Notes: generated from the letters alone by a model not told the origin. 64,000 nucleotides of DNA from Chlorella sorokiniana (GCA_025917655.1 CP084617.1:992001-1056000), one strand, 5' to 3'; counted from the first letter of the stretch, positions 33,231 through 44,872 are shown. Translations and numbers: made by a program.

Positions 33231-34955
33231 ATGGCAGAGCCTCAGTTGCGGGGGCCGCGCATCGGCGATGCCGCCTCCCTGTAAGTGATCGTTGCTCGAG
33301 TGCCTCCGCAAGTGGCACTTGCGCCAGCTGCCCGCGTCCCTCTGGTGGCCACAACCTTCTAAGTTCTGCTGCGCAGCTGGAACTTCACACCCGCCCCCGG
33401 TTGGACCAAAGAGGAGGCCCAGATATTGAAACTGTGCTTGATGAAGCACGGCGTGGGCCGGTGGATTCAGATTTTGGAGACGGGGCTGCTGCCGGGCAAG
33501 CTCATCCAGCAGTTGAACGGGCAGACGCAGCGCCTGCTGGGCCAGCAATCGCTGGCCGCATACACAGGCCTGCAGGTGGACATTGACCGCATCCGGGCAG
33601 ACAATGACAAACTGACTGATGCAGAACGCAAGAATGGGCTGGTCATCAACAGCGGACGTGAGTCGGGGATGCCATGGCGATGGATGCTTGGCAACGAGCA
33701 CCATCCCTGCTTGATGAACATGCTGCTTCAGTGTTGGCCTGCCTGCTCCCGCATGCAGCCAACCTGACCAAGCAGCAGAAGCAGCAGCTCCAGGAGGAGG
33801 CTAAAGCCAAGTGAGCCATGCCGCTGGGCAGTCGTTGGTCCTGCGGCTGCCGCCCTCTTGCTGCAGCAACAACATCTTGCCGCAAGCCCTCTTGTGTCCA
33901 GGTATGGCCTCTCCCGGGCAGAGCTGCATGAGATCGAGGAGCAGCTGCAGGATGTGTTGGCAGCCAAGGGCCTTGGCCCCGACGTCAGCCGCGGCGGCAT
34001 GGTCGCTGGCGGCAGGGAGGCAGCTGCTGGCGGCGCGCGGGCCCGGACCAACCGCGAGGCAGAGCTCCTGGGTGGGTGGCCTTGGTTTTGACAATCAGCT
34101 TCGATATGATGAGACCGTCTTCGGGGTGATTTGCTGTCGGTAATGTCAATCAAACTCATGGCTGCTGTGCGCTCCCCATTCTGCTGCAGCGCGCGACACT
34201 GCGGCTATGTCCAAAGAGGAGAAGATCAATTTCCTGCTTCACTTGCATGAGAAACTCCAGCAAGCTTCTGTCAAGCTTGCTAGAGCCGCGGCTTCAAGCC
34301 TTTTGCCACAGCAGGATGAGCAGCAGCAGCAGCAGCTTGCACCGCCATTGCTCTTGCCAGTGGCCGGTGCGGCAGCGGGAGCAGCCCACAGCAGCGCAGA
34401 AAACGAGGGATCTTTTGCCAACGCTGCTCCCGTCCAGCATGGCGGGGGACAGACAATCGTTTTGCAGCAGGCGCAGGTGGCGTTGAAGTCTGCAACCGTT
34501 GTAGGCAAGGCAGTGCACAGCAAACGGAGATCCACCGGCAGTGGCCGCCGAGCGAGACAGGAGACCAGCAGTGACAGTGATGACGGCGACTGGTGAGCTG
34601 CCATTGCACCAGCCTGCCATGCTTCACTGCTCGTCTGCCGGCTTGCACAGGCTTGCTATCAGTCGGTGCTATGCCATGCTGCAGGCAGCCACAGCCGCGT
34701 GCCAAGAGCGGGCGAGGCAGGAGGGGCATGGCAGCGGCTGAGGCCATGGCCGTGGACACGCCCTGGGTTGACCCTCAGCCAGCGGCAGGTTGCGATGGCG
34801 GGATCAAGCGGATTGCAGCGTCTGCAGCGCTGGCAGCTGACATGCAGGAGCTGGTCAGCATGGGCTTCAGCTCCAAGCAGGCACGGGATGCGTTGGAGGA
34901 GGCCAGCGGTGATGTGGAGGCTGCGGCGGAGTGGCTGGTGGCCAACTGCATGTAG
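33231..34955 (+). CDS. SANT/Myb-like domain protein with C-terminal UBA domain
   Basis: Six exons (33231-33280, 33377-33657, 33759-33810, 33902-34071, 34190-34592, 34685-34955) join to 409 codons with no frame break. The ATG opens MAEPQLRGPRIGDAASLWNF; residues about 20-75 resemble a single SANT/Myb repeat (PGWTKEEAQILKLCLMKHGV, GRWIQILE). A coiled linker (LTKQQKQQLQEEAKAKYGLS) and a Gln/Ala-rich region follow. The frame would stop at TGA 34594, but that TGA lies in a GTGAGC donor after GACTG, and the TGCAG acceptor at 34684 restores TGG (Trp), a basic linker and a UBA domain (LVSMGFSSKQARDALEEASGD). Alternatively the UBA part is a separate 75-residue protein starting at 34728. The SANT part suggests chromatin, the UBA part ubiquitin binding; I cannot name an orthologue. 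Confidence 0.65.
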
Positions 34956-35036
34956 AGTGCGCATCGTGCCGAAGGGGTGCTTGGATGTGTCACTTGGCAG
35001 TACTGTCAATTACTCTTGTACTGGCATGACCATGAT

Positions 35037-35041
35037 TGTAA
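35037..35041 (+). promoter_or_regulatory. Poly(A) signal TGTAA for the SANT-UBA gene
   Basis: TGTAA 82 bases after TAG 34953-34955 and only 36 bases before the stop of the convergent gene, so the two 3' ends probably overlap. Confidence 0.6.
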
Positions 35042-35076
35042 GCATGACAGGGCGACTAGGCAGCAGAGCTCCCTGT

Positions 35077-36447
35077 TCAGGTTGTTGCCGCCTTTCCTGT
35101 GCTGCCTGACAGCATTCCTTTGCCATCAAAACTACTGCTTGGCTCCCCCGCTGGCCCGCCTGATGCAGCGGAGGCGGCCTTGTCAGGGCGTGGCACGAAG
35201 CCGTCGCCCATGGCCGCCTTGGAGGGGTCGCGCAGGAACTGCGGGGGAGCGGCATTGGGTGCGGGTGGGCCACGGCGCAGGGCAGCAACCGGACACCCAT
35301 GCTTGCGCCGTAGCCAGCGCACGGCAGGGTGCCTCCTCCCACGCTGCCACCGCTGGTGCCCATCGCGACGCTGGCCCCCTCCCCCACCCACCTGGTTCTC
35401 TGCCTCCTCGCTGTGGTACACGCACGACACCTCGGGGAGCCCTCCAGATCGCCCACGAACGCAAACGTGTTCATGTTGCGCTTGCAGGCGGCCACCTGCT
35501 GGCCGTCCACCAGCCCGCGCCGCTCCAGCACGTTGAAGTTGGCGCGGCGCAGCACGCACCCAGGCTTCACCTCGGGCTGGCTCACATACACGTTGAACCT
35601 GGCGGCGGCGGGGGCGGTGGAGCGCGGTTTGGTTGATGTCTGGGGAGTTCCTGCGTGGCTCCGGCCAGCGGCCGCTGCCCCTGCACCCCAGCGCGGGGCC
35701 GGCCCGGGCTGCGCGCTCACGGGTTGAACGACACAAAGATGCGCTGGTCGAAGACCATGGAGGAGTAGCCGTTGGCCATGCAGATCTCGGAGTTGGGCGT
35801 CTTGGTGTCCACCAGCTGTGTGGAGGCCAGGTTTTGGGGCTCAAACGTCACCTCGCTGTCAAACCAGATGCCCGCGCCCATGCCTGCAGGAGCGGCGGCC
35901 GCCCAGGAAGCAAGGCCAGGCTGTGCGGTGAGCAGGCGTGCGCGTGGTGTTCTCGCAGGAACCTGCATCGATGTCGCGGTCGCGGATGCAGGGGCGCCCT
36001 GAAGGCAGCTTCCAACGCCAAGCCCTCACCCAGGATGAATGCTCCAGCAATGAACGCCTTGGTGAGGTTGCTGAGCCCGCCGCCGCCATCGCCGCCAGGA
36101 CCGCTGCCATTGCTGCCATTTGTGGGTGGTAGCCGCGGAGGCTGTGCTGCTGTCTGCTGCGGAGGATACTGGTAGTTTTCGGTCCATGGCTGTTGCGGGA
36201 AGCTGGTGCCAGGCCCTCGTCCCGAAGGTCCGCTTCCGCCGCTGCCGCCCAGAGGGTCACGGCTGTGTTCAGCCCTAGGAAGCACCTGCCGCCTGCTGGC
36301 CAGCCCCAGCCCCATTCTTCTGAATGTACCAGTTTTCTGCGACCGCCAAACCGACAAGCACGAGCTGCAGCGGGTGCTTGTGCAAGGCGGCTCGAGCAGC
36401 AGGCTTGCTGCAGTACGTGGTTGGGCCACGAACAGTTGGAGCGGCAT
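35077..36447 (-). CDS. Plastid-targeted DUF3172-like protein of unknown function
   Basis: The ATG (36445-36447) opens MPLQLFVAQPRTAASLLLEP, a Ser/Thr/Arg-rich likely chloroplast transit peptide, followed by a Gly/Pro/Gln-rich region and one hydrophobic helix (TKAFIAGAFILG). The conserved core then reads WFDSEVTFEPQNLASTQLVD, ICMANGYSSMVFDQRIFVSF (about 35780), NVYVSQPEVKPGCVLRRANF (about 35560) and MNTFAFVGDLEGS (about 35460). From memory this matches DUF3172, found in cyanobacteria and plastid lineages; the conserved Cys, NVYVSQP and MNTF blocks support that, but no search was run. Last exon ends GSTGKAATT, TGA 35077-35079. One C seems lost near 35433, shifting frame just before EVSCVYHSEEAENQ. 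Divergent from NUP62 with 237 bases between starts. Confidence 0.78.
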
Positions 36448-36684
36448 TTTTAAAGCTGTCTACTGCGGAAGAGATCGTCGGGAAGCTCAGCGTTAGCAAG
36501 CCCCTCCGTGCTGCGTTGCCAGCTAGCACCAAAGCATGATGGACGAGTAAGGGCTGCAGAGGATCTGCGACTCTGCTGGAGTGGGACTGTGGAGCAGGAC
36601 TGGGAACAACTCTCTCTCTCTCCCTGGCTTCGCCTGCCCAGCCTCGCTTGCCTGCAGCAGGCAGGGGCTCTGCTGGCGATCAAG
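36448..36684. promoter_or_regulatory. Shared divergent promoter DUF3172-like / NUP62
   Basis: 237 bases between start codons; contains a (CT)n run at 36610-36625 on the NUP62 side, possibly a pyrimidine-rich leader. No other element recognised. Confidence 0.4.
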
Positions 36685-39078
36685 ATGTCTTTTGGAGGGG
36701 GATTCTCATTCGGTGAGCAAGGCTGCAAGTCGCCGGGGCTTGCATACCTGCCAGTGAATTGATCATCACCCTTGTTTGCTCGTTGTTGCTTGCAGGCAGC
36801 AGCTCGGCGGCCGGTTTTGGCGCTGCCTCAACACCAGCGTTCGGAGCGTCATCAGGTGCGCACCCAGGCACGGCCAGGCGGTGGCGGCACTGGTTGTCTG
36901 CCGCCTGGTTCACTGTGTTTGTTCTGGTTGCAACTCATGATCCCACTTGTCCTGTCTGGGCCCGTGCAGGTGGTGGCTTCTCTTTTGGGACTCCAACAGC
37001 TGCCTCTAGCGCAGCTGGCATCTCATTCGGAGCCCCTGCAAGTTCTGGCGGGTTCAACTTTGGCTCGGCATCCACCCCTGCATTTGGGCTTGGTGCAGCA
37101 AGCACAGCAGCAGCCTCCCAGGGCCTAGGCGCCCCAGCAAGCTCTGCAGCAGGTGGTTTTAGCTTGAGCTTCGGCTCTACTGCTACCACTCCTGCTGCCG
37201 GCACGGGATTCAGCTTTGGAGTGACGGCCAGCTCAGCTGCCGCCAGCGCGGGGCTTAGTCCTGCTGCACCGGCCAGCTCAGCTGCAGCCAGCACCGGGCT
37301 CAGCTTTGGTGGGGCTTCTGTACCTGCAGCCAGTGGCGGTGGATTCAATTTCAACACCAACCCAGCATCAACCGCTTCCACAGCAGCGGGAGGTGCCTCA
37401 TTTTCCTTTACAGCACCAGCATCGTCAGCCAGCCGCTGCAGCAGCGCCTGCATCGAGTGAGTGCCTCTTGGGCATGCCGTTTTGCATACACCACACCAGC
37501 AGCTGAGGCTTCTGTTCTTGCTTATGTCAAACCGCTAACTGCAGCCTTGTTCTTGCAGCCGGTGCCTTCACTTTTGCCCCTGCTGGTGCCTCATCAGCAG
37601 CGGCACCAGCGCCAACATCCACCCCAGCATCTGCGGCAGCGGCTGGAGGCGTTTCCTCTGCCCCAACAGCAGGGGGCCCAGCCAGCAATCAGGCAGCTGG
37701 TGCTGGTGCGGCTGGTGCGGCTGGCGTGGCAGCACTGCAGGCAAGGCATGATTGCAATGTGGCTGGGGGCAGCTGACATGCATGTTTGCGGCTGTGCCCT
37801 TAGTGTGTCTCCACCTCAGCTGTTCCTCCATACAACCGATAGACTCGCTCAAGGGACGGGCCGCAACGTCATCTTTTAGTCAACAATTTGCTCCTCCCCC
37901 TCCTCCGTTTGATTGCTCAATCAAGCAGCCGCCCAGCGAGGTGACTGGCAGGCCGGTGGACGAGATTATTAACGAGTGGAATGCAGAGTTAGAGCGACGC
38001 TCGCGTTCCTTTGTCAAACACGCAGAGGCGCTTGCGCAGGTGAGATTGCCACACAGCCGGGAATGACTCGCTTTTGTGCAAACGCTTTGCGGCGCTTGGT
38101 ACGGGCAGCATGGCTCACCGCTGCTTTCCCTCCAACGCTGCCATGCATGGACAGTGGGACTCTGCCATTCTGGCCAACCGCCGGGCGGTGCTGGAGCTGG
38201 AGGAGGAGCTGCGCAAGGTGGTCCAGGGGCAGGAAGGCCTAGAGAAGAAGCTGCAGGTGGGGCTGCGGTCGAGGCATCCACCCTGAGGCCTGTGTGAGCA
38301 GGTGGCTTGCATGCAGTCCCGGCGATCAGCATGAGCAGGTCGTCACGCCGGCCCAACACCAGCAACTTAAGGGGATGACTCGCATGCTGGCCTTCCAAAC
38401 TGCTGAAGGCCTCCAAACCAAACGGGGCGGAGCATTGATGTGGCCCTTCTTGTCCTGGCTGCAGATGCTGGAAACGCACCAGAAGGGCATCCACGATGCG
38501 CTGGTGGGGATGGAGGGTGAGGCTGAGCGCCTGTACCGCGAAGAGCGGCCCCTCATGGATGATGAAACACGGTGCGCCAGCCTGGCAGGGGGCTCCAGCG
38601 GCAGTGCAGCCGAGGCAGATGTCGTTGGCCTGTGCAATTGCCGACCAGCGGCTGGTGGACATGCACCTCGGCTTGCAGAGCGGTTTGGTCCTGCTGTGTG
38701 CAGGGAGCGGGACCGGCTGTACGAGCGCGCAGAAAGGTCGCGGCGCTGCTGTCGCACCTGGGGGAGCAACTGAAGGAGGCGATTGCCGACGTCAACGACT
38801 CTACTGGTGAGGCCAGCAGGCCGTGTTTTGGGGGGGGGGGGGGCGCTCCTCAGCTTGCAGGTTTAGGCCCGGTTACTGCTCTGCCGGCAATGCTGACACC
38901 GCTGTCCTGAAGCTGCCTGCAATCACTGGCCCCACTCGCAGCTGCAAGTCTAGGCGACTCAGCAACGCCACTGGGCAAGGCTGTGCGCGTTCTGAACAAC
39001 CAGCTGCAGGCGTTGGCGCAGGTGGATGCACGTATTGACGAGGTGTCGCAGCATGTGGCAGACTTGCAGGCCAACTGA
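36685..39078 (+). CDS. NUP62: Nucleoporin NUP62/NSP1-like, FG repeats plus coiled coil
   Basis: Central-channel nucleoporin; FG repeats bind transport receptors and the coiled coil forms the NUP62-58-54 trimer. The ATG at 36685 opens MSFGGGFSFG. Exons to about 37450 are an FG domain with many FSFG, FNFG and PAFG units separated by Ala/Ser/Thr linkers. A Pro-rich bridge (QFAPPPPPFD) leads to the Nsp1_C coiled coil: VDEIINEWNAELERRSRSFV (about 37960), WDSAILANRRAVLELEEELR (about 38156), METHQKGIHDALVGMEG-like helix (about 38470), and the last exon GKAVRVLNNQLQALAQVDAR to HVADLQAN, TGA 39076-39078. One G seems lost near 38736, before VAALLSHLGEQLKEAI. A poly-G run of about 13 lies in the last intron (38829-38841). 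Confidence 0.9.
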
Positions 39079-39279
39079 ACTGGATTTGGCATGTTTTGGA
39101 AGCCGAGTGCCGTGCCCCAGTCTTTAATGTCTTGGTGCGATGAATTCAAGGGCCGTGATGCACCGGAGAAGGGTCCGCCTGCACTGTCAGCTGGGTGGCC
39201 AGCTGATGAGCGGTGGTTCAACCTTCGTGGAGGCTGCCTGTCCTTATCAGTTTAAGGGCTGTTCAATCTTGTGAGGCAT

Positions 39280-40262
39280 ATGATGCGGACCGCAGTTCAC
39301 GCCTCTTTGGCAGGGGCAACCTGCTCTACGAGCTACCGCAACGCAGCGGTCGCAACCAGCACTACAAGGCCTCGCAGTCGCAGTCTGATATCTCGGTGCA
39401 GAGGTGCTCTCGCTGCTGTTGTAGGAAGGGGTTGGTTGCCTTCTGTCACCCGTGCTCACACGAGCCTTTTTTGACTGCCTGCAGCCCGTGATGTATCAGA
39501 GGATGGTCTCGAACTTCATGAAGCAGAGCGGCGGCCTGTGATCATCAAGGGCATCCCTGCCGCACGCTCTGCTGCTCCGCCGCCCCAGGCGGTGCCAGTG
39601 GAGCACTCGTCGGCCTTTTTACTGCAGAGTCGACAGCAAGCGGTGAGTGGTGTTTGGGGCGGTTGATCACCCCAGGGCTCGTCCTCCACCTGCCACAGCT
39701 GAGCTGGATGTCACCGTGTGCCTGGCACTTTCCAGGCTGTGGCGGAGGATGACGCGATTCTCGGCGCGCAGCAGCAGCAACAGCAGCAGCAGGAACCCTT
39801 CAACGGCAGCGCGGTCGAGTGGGTGCTGCGTAAGGCTGACGAGTCGTTGGATGAGATCGAGGAAAACCCGCCCGAGTTTGTGAAGACCATCTACGAGGTG
39901 TCCTCTGGCCCTATTGGTGCGCACATGGTTCTGCAGCGCATGCTGTGGCCGCCACTCGATTCTGCGTCCTGTCATCAGGCTCTACAGCATCTTGATTGCT
40001 GCAGCAGCAGGCTTCATTAGTCGCTGCGCTGAAGTGCTTCACTCCATCGCTTGCTGCAGGCAAGACTGCATCTGCTACTGTGACCACCGCGGCCAAGGCG
40101 ACGGTGCTTGTGGGCGCGAATGCGTTGAAGGCCGCGGCACCGGTGGGCAAGTGGGCCCTGCAGCAGGGCTTCAAGCTTGCAGTAGGGGCAGTCAGCAAGG
40201 GTTTCAACAGTGCAACCGAAAGCGGCAGCGATCCCAAGAAAGGCAAGGCAAGGAAGAAGTAA
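39280..40262 (+). CDS. Organelle-targeted protein of unknown function
   Basis: The ATG at 39280 starts MMRTAVHASLAGATCSTSYR, rich in Arg, Ser, Thr and Ala and free of acids, a probable plastid or mitochondrial targeting peptide. Splicing in phase 1 to the exon at 39485 gives ARDVSEDGLELHEAERR and PVIIKGIPAARSAAPPPQ; the next exon contains a poly-Gln run and an acidic helix (VEWVLRKADESLDEIEENPP, about 39830). The last exon is an amphipathic Ala/Lys/Val-rich stretch (ATVTTAAKATVLVGANALKA) ending DPKKGKARKK, TAA 40260-40262. No family is recognised. An alternative frame through the first exon (LLYELPQRSGRNQHY) is also open but has no ATG, which is why I chose this start. TGTAA follows 34 bases after the stop. 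Confidence 0.6.
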
Positions 40263-41034
40263 TCCACAAATCGTGGTCCCACCATCCTGGCTGGTCTGTA
40301 ACATGTTGTGGTGCTGCGGCAGGTAGCTGCGGCTTGCGATTGCACTTGCAATGGTTGGCGGTGCTGGTAGGCAAGTGCCCGTTGGTGCTGTGCTGCTATT
40401 TCCTGATCATCTTCGACATGCCTTCCCTAGAGTTTGGCACAGAGTGTTTCGCAAGATAGTGCACTGCTGTTTCTATCATGGCAGTCCTCGGCTGAACAGG
40501 TCTGGCAAACTGCAACCTTGTTTTCAAGCAGGAAGGCCTGTGAGGCCGGACTAGTCAATCCGCGCTTTCAATTGAGGAAGTAGAACTGCAGGACGATGCT
40601 GCCACTCCCTTCAAGGGAATTCATCGGCGTGTAACAGTGTAAGTACGTGGCAGCCAGCGATCCGGTTCCGTTTGGAGGAAGTATCGTGGGAGCCCTGTCA
40701 CCCCTTAGCCTGTTCCCAGCTCTTTGGTGGTCTGCACCGCGGTAGTGAGCTCCAAGATAGCGCCAGACAACGCGTGCACCCCATCGCCAGCCTTTCGGAG
40801 GCTCCCTTGTGCAACAGACCTCCCCGAGGGTTTACCAAAGGAATACCAGCAATTTTAAAAGTGATTTGAAGCTCCGTACCTGCCGTTCTGCGGGCCAGGG
40901 ACCGTGAAATTTGCTCGTGTGCTGGAGGTTTGCTGAGCCAGCGCTTCAAGCTGCGGGCGACGAATGCCTGTGGTAATGCATTGAAAATCGCGCTAATCAA
41001 GCGTTCGTAACAAGCACCTGCGCAGTTGACGAAC
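40263..41034. other. Intergenic region with poly(A) signals; nothing coding seen
   Basis: TGTAA occurs at 40297-40301 and again near 40630. The rest is lower-GC DNA upstream of the secreted-protein gene. No RNA gene is recognised. Confidence 0.45.
40297..40301 (+). promoter_or_regulatory. Poly(A) signal TGTAA for the organelle-targeted protein
   Basis: TGTAA 35 bases after the stop. Confidence 0.5.
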
Positions 41035-44000
41035 ATGGAACGGTTGACGGGGAAGACCTCGGCCCGGCTATGCTGCTGGCTCGCCTTATGCGCTCTAGGT
41101 AAGCGCGTTAAAGCTTCTGGCAGGCGCCGCCTGCCTCCGGTCGTCGGTGTGCCGGACCTAAAGCAGGGAGGGGCTTCAGCGCCCCGCAACGCTGGGCAAA
41201 CATTTAGCCGCCCAGCCTGCCCCTTTCATGCAGTCCCACTTGTGGTGGCTGGGCCTGGTCCTACTTGCGCAAACACTGGCGAAGCCTGCAGCATTGTGCT
41301 CTCCCCGCCTCCTCCCCCTTGGAGAGTGAGTAACGCCTGCTGTTCTCTGCTCGCAGCTCTTGGGCAGCACGTGAGGCTCGTTTGGTGCCCATGCAGGTGC
41401 CTGACTGACGGAAGCCTCTGGTCCTACAACGCCTTCACAGAATGTTGCAGGTGCGTGCTGCGCTCCTGTCGCGGTGCCTCCACACCATCTCAATTGACCA
41501 CATCCTCTCCTCCGCCAGCCCGCTCCCATCTGAAGTGCATCCCTCCTGCCATGGCATGCAGCGGCTACCCCTTCGGCCCCTACTGCACATGCGTTCCCGT
41601 CGGGGAATCAGTGCAGGAAACTGCCATGGAGTGCTGCACCCGCTACGTGACACCTGCGACCAGCACGTGCGCCGCCGCGCCATCCCCACCTCCACCCTCG
41701 CCATCCCCCCGCCACCCCCTCCCCCTCCCAGGCAAGTGTCCGTCAGTGACTCTGATTGCCATGATTGTACAGTACATCCTTTGGGCTGCATACCATGCAA
41801 TACCATTCATCATGATTGCAGCCCAGAGCCGGATCTGTGCTCTGGCACCCAAGACATCATTCCCTTGTTTGGTGGTGACCTGTACGGCGGCAGCTGCTGC
41901 GGAGCACAGCTGAGGTGAGCATCTGCTGTTCGCGTTCAACAGGTATCCAAGTCAAGGAATGTCCATGCCCAGGTTCAATGTGACCATAGAATTGGGAAGC
42001 ATGCATTGCGCTCAGCTGCTGTGTGTGGGCACTCGACCTGAGCATCTGAAAAAATGTCATGTGCCGTTGACCTCCGTCTTTGCAGGGGCATGTCAGCTGA
42101 CAGCCAGGGCAATCTGTATTTTGGTGTTGCGGCCACAGGCTTGAATGGCGCAGCGGTGATGAAGCTGACTCCCAGCGGGGAGCTGGGGGTGTGGAAGGAC
42201 GGCTTCACCGGCGCCATTGCCGGAGTGGTGGTGGATGCAGCCGATGAAGACAACATATGGGTGATAACTGAACAGCCGGGGCAGAGCATCTTCAAGCTCG
42301 CCATCAACGGCACCCAGCTCCTCGCCGTGTCCACCACAAACGCTCCACGGCTCACCGCCAGCCGGGCAGCTCAGGACGGCACCATCTGGGTGGCGCAAGC
42401 CAGCAACCCCTCCGTTTACGGGTTGACATTCTCAGCATTTCCCGGACAGGTGCTGCAATCTGCCAGCATGGTATTCGAGGGAGGAACCGTCGGCTAGGGC
42501 TGGCAACGGTGCTGGCTGTGCCAAGGTTGCTCATGAGCTGGCTGCAACCACGTGCAGGTGTCAAGACCACGGTGGTCAGTTCCTCCGAGTGGGAAGCCCT
42601 GGTCCTGTCCTCAACCTATCCCTTTGGCCTGGATGTGGACTTGACCAACAGTGTCATTTACGTGGGTGAGCACACAGAGCAGCGTGACGTCGTGCTGCCC
42701 ACCAGGAAGCAGCCCATATAACATGCAGCCAGTCAGCAACAAGCGCCGGCCTCCGTGGTAGATGATCGCCTGTCCCCGCTTGCCGCTTTTGCGTACACCT
42801 ACTCTATCCTCGCAGCCTTTCCAAGGGCATGAAAGCCATCGTCGTTACGTGCATCCTATGGCCGCCAGAGCCTGGGCTAACCCGGCCTGGCCCCCTTCTG
42901 CAGGCCCTGGCACTATCTCCCCGCTCAATCGGTGGGCCTCCAGCGGCGGTTCCCGAACGACGTACCCTGCTCCAAGCCATGGCTCGGGCACCATAATGAA
43001 CAACTGGCACCAGGTGCACCAGCCTTGTCTTGCTGTCGGAACTGTGCTGTCATCAAATGCGTAGTGGTGCTGCACAACTTTCCGGTGTTGTGACACCATC
43101 CCCTCCACCTGCCCCTTGCTGAGGATGCCAGGTCTGCGTGGACCCCGCCAGCTCCCAGGTCAGCCGCCGCCCGCGCAGTATCCTGCAAAAGCATGACCAA
43201 ATGGCCAGCAACTCATGCCTTGTGGCGGCGCTCCCGGTCCTGGTCGCCTTGTGCCTTGCTTTTGCGGGCCCCACTTTGATCTCTCCACCTCGGCTGCTCG
43301 CAGGTTTACGCCCAGCAAGCATGGCAAGATGACAACTTCAGCCCCTCCCGGTCCCAGGCTAGCATGTACCGGTACAGCTACTCAAACAGCAGCCCCACCC
43401 TGTTCTCGGAGACGTCCACGAATGCACTTTACTGCACCGTCTACGACGGATGTGAGCGGTTGTGCTGAACCTGCTGGGGCAGGGCAGCAGCCGCCTGTGG
43501 CTTGAAGCAGCCTGCATGTTACAATGCTCATCCCCCACACCCCGCCGGGCTGCCCACCCACAACCGCCGTTGCACCACTGGTCCCTGGACCCGTTGCTGC
43601 TTGCGCGCCACCATGCAGACATCTATGCCGGCAAAACTCGGCTGCCGGTGACGGCGGGCGCCACTGATGCGCCGGAGCGCTTCTGGTATGACATCTTCAG
43701 CAGCCCCATCGGCCTGGCCGTGTCCGGCAACACCTACTACGTGTCGTCGGCAGCCCCGGGCGCGGTGGTGAAGGCGGCCCCCGCCTCCTTCCCCACCCCC
43801 TCCGGCTTCTCCTCCACCCCGCTTCTCACCGACCTGGACAACCCCGGCGACATTTGCGGCATCCAGGGCGGCAAGCTCTGGCTGCTCACCGGCAGCACCG
43901 GCACCTCCTTCAACGGCCGTGCCAGGCTCACGACCGTGGACCTGGCCAGCAAAGCCACCCAGGACGTGGTGACCGGGCTAACGGGCGCCCTGGCCTGTTC

Positions 44001-44872
44001 CCTGGATGCCAAGGGCAACGGCGACGTCCTCATCGGCGACAACAACGAAATGTACCGCCTGGACGCCGCCACCTCCCTGCCCACCACCAAGTCCTCCTTG
44101 CAAGCGGTTGGGGAGGCCCTGACAACCAGCCCGTGCTCAGCGTGGCGGGTTACACCGACAACGCCACCTCGTACACCTACTTCTTTGTGTCAGCTGGGTA
44201 CAAGGATGCATCGGGTGAGGGGCAAGTGCTGCGGGCACGGCGAAAGCGGTATTGCACCGAGCTCCTGGGGGCATCCAAGGCGCAAGCCTGGCGTGCCTCA
44301 CCGCACCCGCCTGAATGTGCGCCGCTCCTCCCAAACCCCGTCTTGGTTGCAGACCAGCAGAGGTTTTCTTATTCTGTTGTGCGGAACAAACCTTTTCCCA
44401 TCGGCTACACCACCCTCCTGGGCGGCTGGAGTGGCAATCTGGACCACGTCAACGGCATAGTTGTGCAAAACACCAGCGATGGCAGTGTGGCCGGCTCCTA
44501 CCAGGGCCCCGCCATAGCCCTGGACGCTGCCAACGACGTGCTGTACGTCACCTACGACACAACCGGCTTCGCGGGGCAGGCCCCGTCCTGCTCCTGCCCA
44601 GCGCCTCCACTCGCTCCGCAGGCACAGCGGACGGCCAGCAGTTGTTCAACTCCCTCTACTCCTTCCCCAGCCGCCTGCACGTGGCTGGGGGCAAGCTGTA
44701 CGCCCTGGGCTACGAGCAGCTCTACCAAACCACTTGCCCCCTAAGCGATGGGCCCGCACCACCTCCCCCTGAGCGATGGGCTCAACACAAACTGCCAGAG
44801 CATTGCAGTGCGCTGAGCCTGGCCTATCCCCCTGCTTTCAATTCATCACATGGCATCTCTTCCCCTGTTTAA
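41035..44872 (+). CDS. Secreted Cys-rich, beta-propeller-like protein, unknown function
   Basis: MERLTGKTSARLCCWLALCALG (two short pieces: basic start, then hydrophobic core) is a signal peptide, cut by a GTAAGC donor. Two or three small exons at about 41370-41660 code Cys-rich sequence (DGSLWSYNAFTECC; SGYPFGPYCTCVPVG; AMECCTRY) and another near 41820-41910 (GDLYGGSCCGAQL). The larger exons code repeated strands resembling NHL or other propeller blades: SADSQGNLYFGVAATG (about 42090), VVVDAADEDNIWVITE (42225), SPIGLAVSGNTYYVSS (43705), ACSLDAKGNGDVLIGDNNEM (43990) and PAIALDAANDVLYVTYDTTG (44510). The likely end is TAA at 44870-44872. Frame slips occur near 44115 and 44580. Exon choice in the Cys-rich part and at 42660-43440 is uncertain. 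A cell-wall or vacuolar role is possible but unproven. Confidence 0.6.

Noticed and set aside
34728-34955. Stand-alone 75-residue UBA protein
   Set aside because: Possible, but exact in-frame splicing from the SANT exon and the exon-phase sum favour one fused gene.
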